From Synechococcaceae cyanobacterium SM2_3_1 (GTDB taxonomy: Bacteria; Cyanobacteriota; Cyanobacteriia; Thermostichales; Thermostichaceae), in the NCBI GenBank assembly GCA_012030715.1, contig JAAUUJ010000030.1:1-33120 (forward strand): 33,120 nt of DNA, read 5' to 3'. Of this stretch, positions 32,821-33,120 are shown one piece after another (the first letter of the stretch is position 1; every line of letters begins with the position of its first letter). The position numbers and the translations under genes were made by a program. The notes beneath the pieces were generated by a model. The model did not search any database. It saw nothing but the letters and a program-made list of their open reading frames with translations, and had not been told where the DNA came from.

Positions 32821-33120
32821 ATGCGTCTTCATGTGAAATTCCAGTTCATGCTTCTGCTGGCAACCTTCATCGGGGGGCTAGGGGTTGTGGTTGGGTGCTC
32901 CACTGATAACTCCTCCAATTCCATCAGTACTGCACCTTCCCTACAGCAGCTAGACAATCCTGTCACCATTGATCCAGCTATTAGTGCTGAAACTGACACT
33001 GAGCTGATGACCTCTTTGCAGGTAGCTCCAGCAATTGCTTTTACAGCAGAATTGGCGGATCCTTTGCCAGGTGGCACCACGTCCAGAAATATTTTGATCC
33101 GCGTTGAGGGCGAAATTCCG
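32821..33120 (+). CDS. Lipoprotein 4, C-terminus cut by window edge
   Basis: Open from ATG 32821 to the right edge, 100 codons without a stop. GAGG (32809-32812) lies 8 bases upstream. The signal MRLHVKFQFMLLLATFIGG, then VVVGC (lipid Cys26), is a typical lipobox. The mature start is Ser/Asn-rich, then LQQLDNPVTIDPAISAETD, and a beta-like segment (SRNILIRVEGEIP) runs out of the window. It continues the lipoprotein array on the same strand. Relationship to lipoproteins 1-3 cannot be judged from this part. Confidence 0.8.
   Translation, partial: MRLHVKFQFMLLLATFIGGLGVVVGCSTDNSSNSISTAPSLQQLDNPVTIDPAISAETDTELMTSLQVAPAIAFTAELADPLPGGTTSRNILIRVEGEIP

Noticed and set aside
32694-32906. Plus-strand frame of 70 codons before lipoprotein 4
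   Set aside because: It overlaps the lipoprotein signal in another frame and lacks a ribosome site; the lipoprotein frame has a clear lipobox.

Overview
The window is chromosomal DNA of a cyanobacterium. The main evidence is a light-dependent protochlorophyllide reductase (LPOR) at 4619-5581 and a CruA-type lycopene cyclase at 23114-25195. A type IV pilus set with an AMIN-domain PilQ and several small proteins of cyanobacterial type (RHH protein, Uma2, kinase-TPR) agree with this. The palindrome HIP1 (GCGATCGC), abundant in many cyanobacteria, was not seen by eye. The related palindrome GGGATCCC occurs at least six times. I do not name a genus.

Layout, left to right. 1-2133 (minus): an edge-truncated ribbon-helix-helix protein, a 62-residue IF2_N-like protein and a CNNM/CorC-type membrane protein with CBS domains. 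2375-4028 (plus): umuD-umuC with overlapping ends, an SOS translesion module. 4054-4366 is a decayed ISL3-type insertion sequence remnant. Next come lpor and a graveyard at 5651-6101 holding pieces of a TnpB and of a 3-hydroxyisobutyrate-dehydrogenase-like gene. 6157-10569 (minus) is a very large Ser/Thr kinase with two membrane segments and two TPR blocks. Divergent from it is an FTR1-family iron permease.

11819-20213 (plus) is the most interesting block: pilM-pilN-pilO, an intrinsic terminator, pilQ, and then three tandem paralogues. Each paralogue joins a signal/membrane anchor, a bacterial Ig-like (Big_5-like) domain and a single CxxCH c-type haem site. The first is split by a +1 frameshift. 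The position behind the secretin gene suggests exported, possibly cell-surface, redox or structural proteins. That role is inference.

20311-28193 holds a Uma2 fragment, an intact Uma2 nuclease, a HerA-like ATPase, the convergent cruA, a universal stress protein, an SNase-like/TM/PspA-like fusion coupled to a cyanobacterial hypothetical gene, and a SucD-like CoA-binding protein lacking the phospho-histidine loop. 28190-33120 is a cluster of four predicted lipoproteins around a repeat-rich divergent control region. One is frameshifted and one runs off the right edge. No rRNA, tRNA or CRISPR array was recognised.
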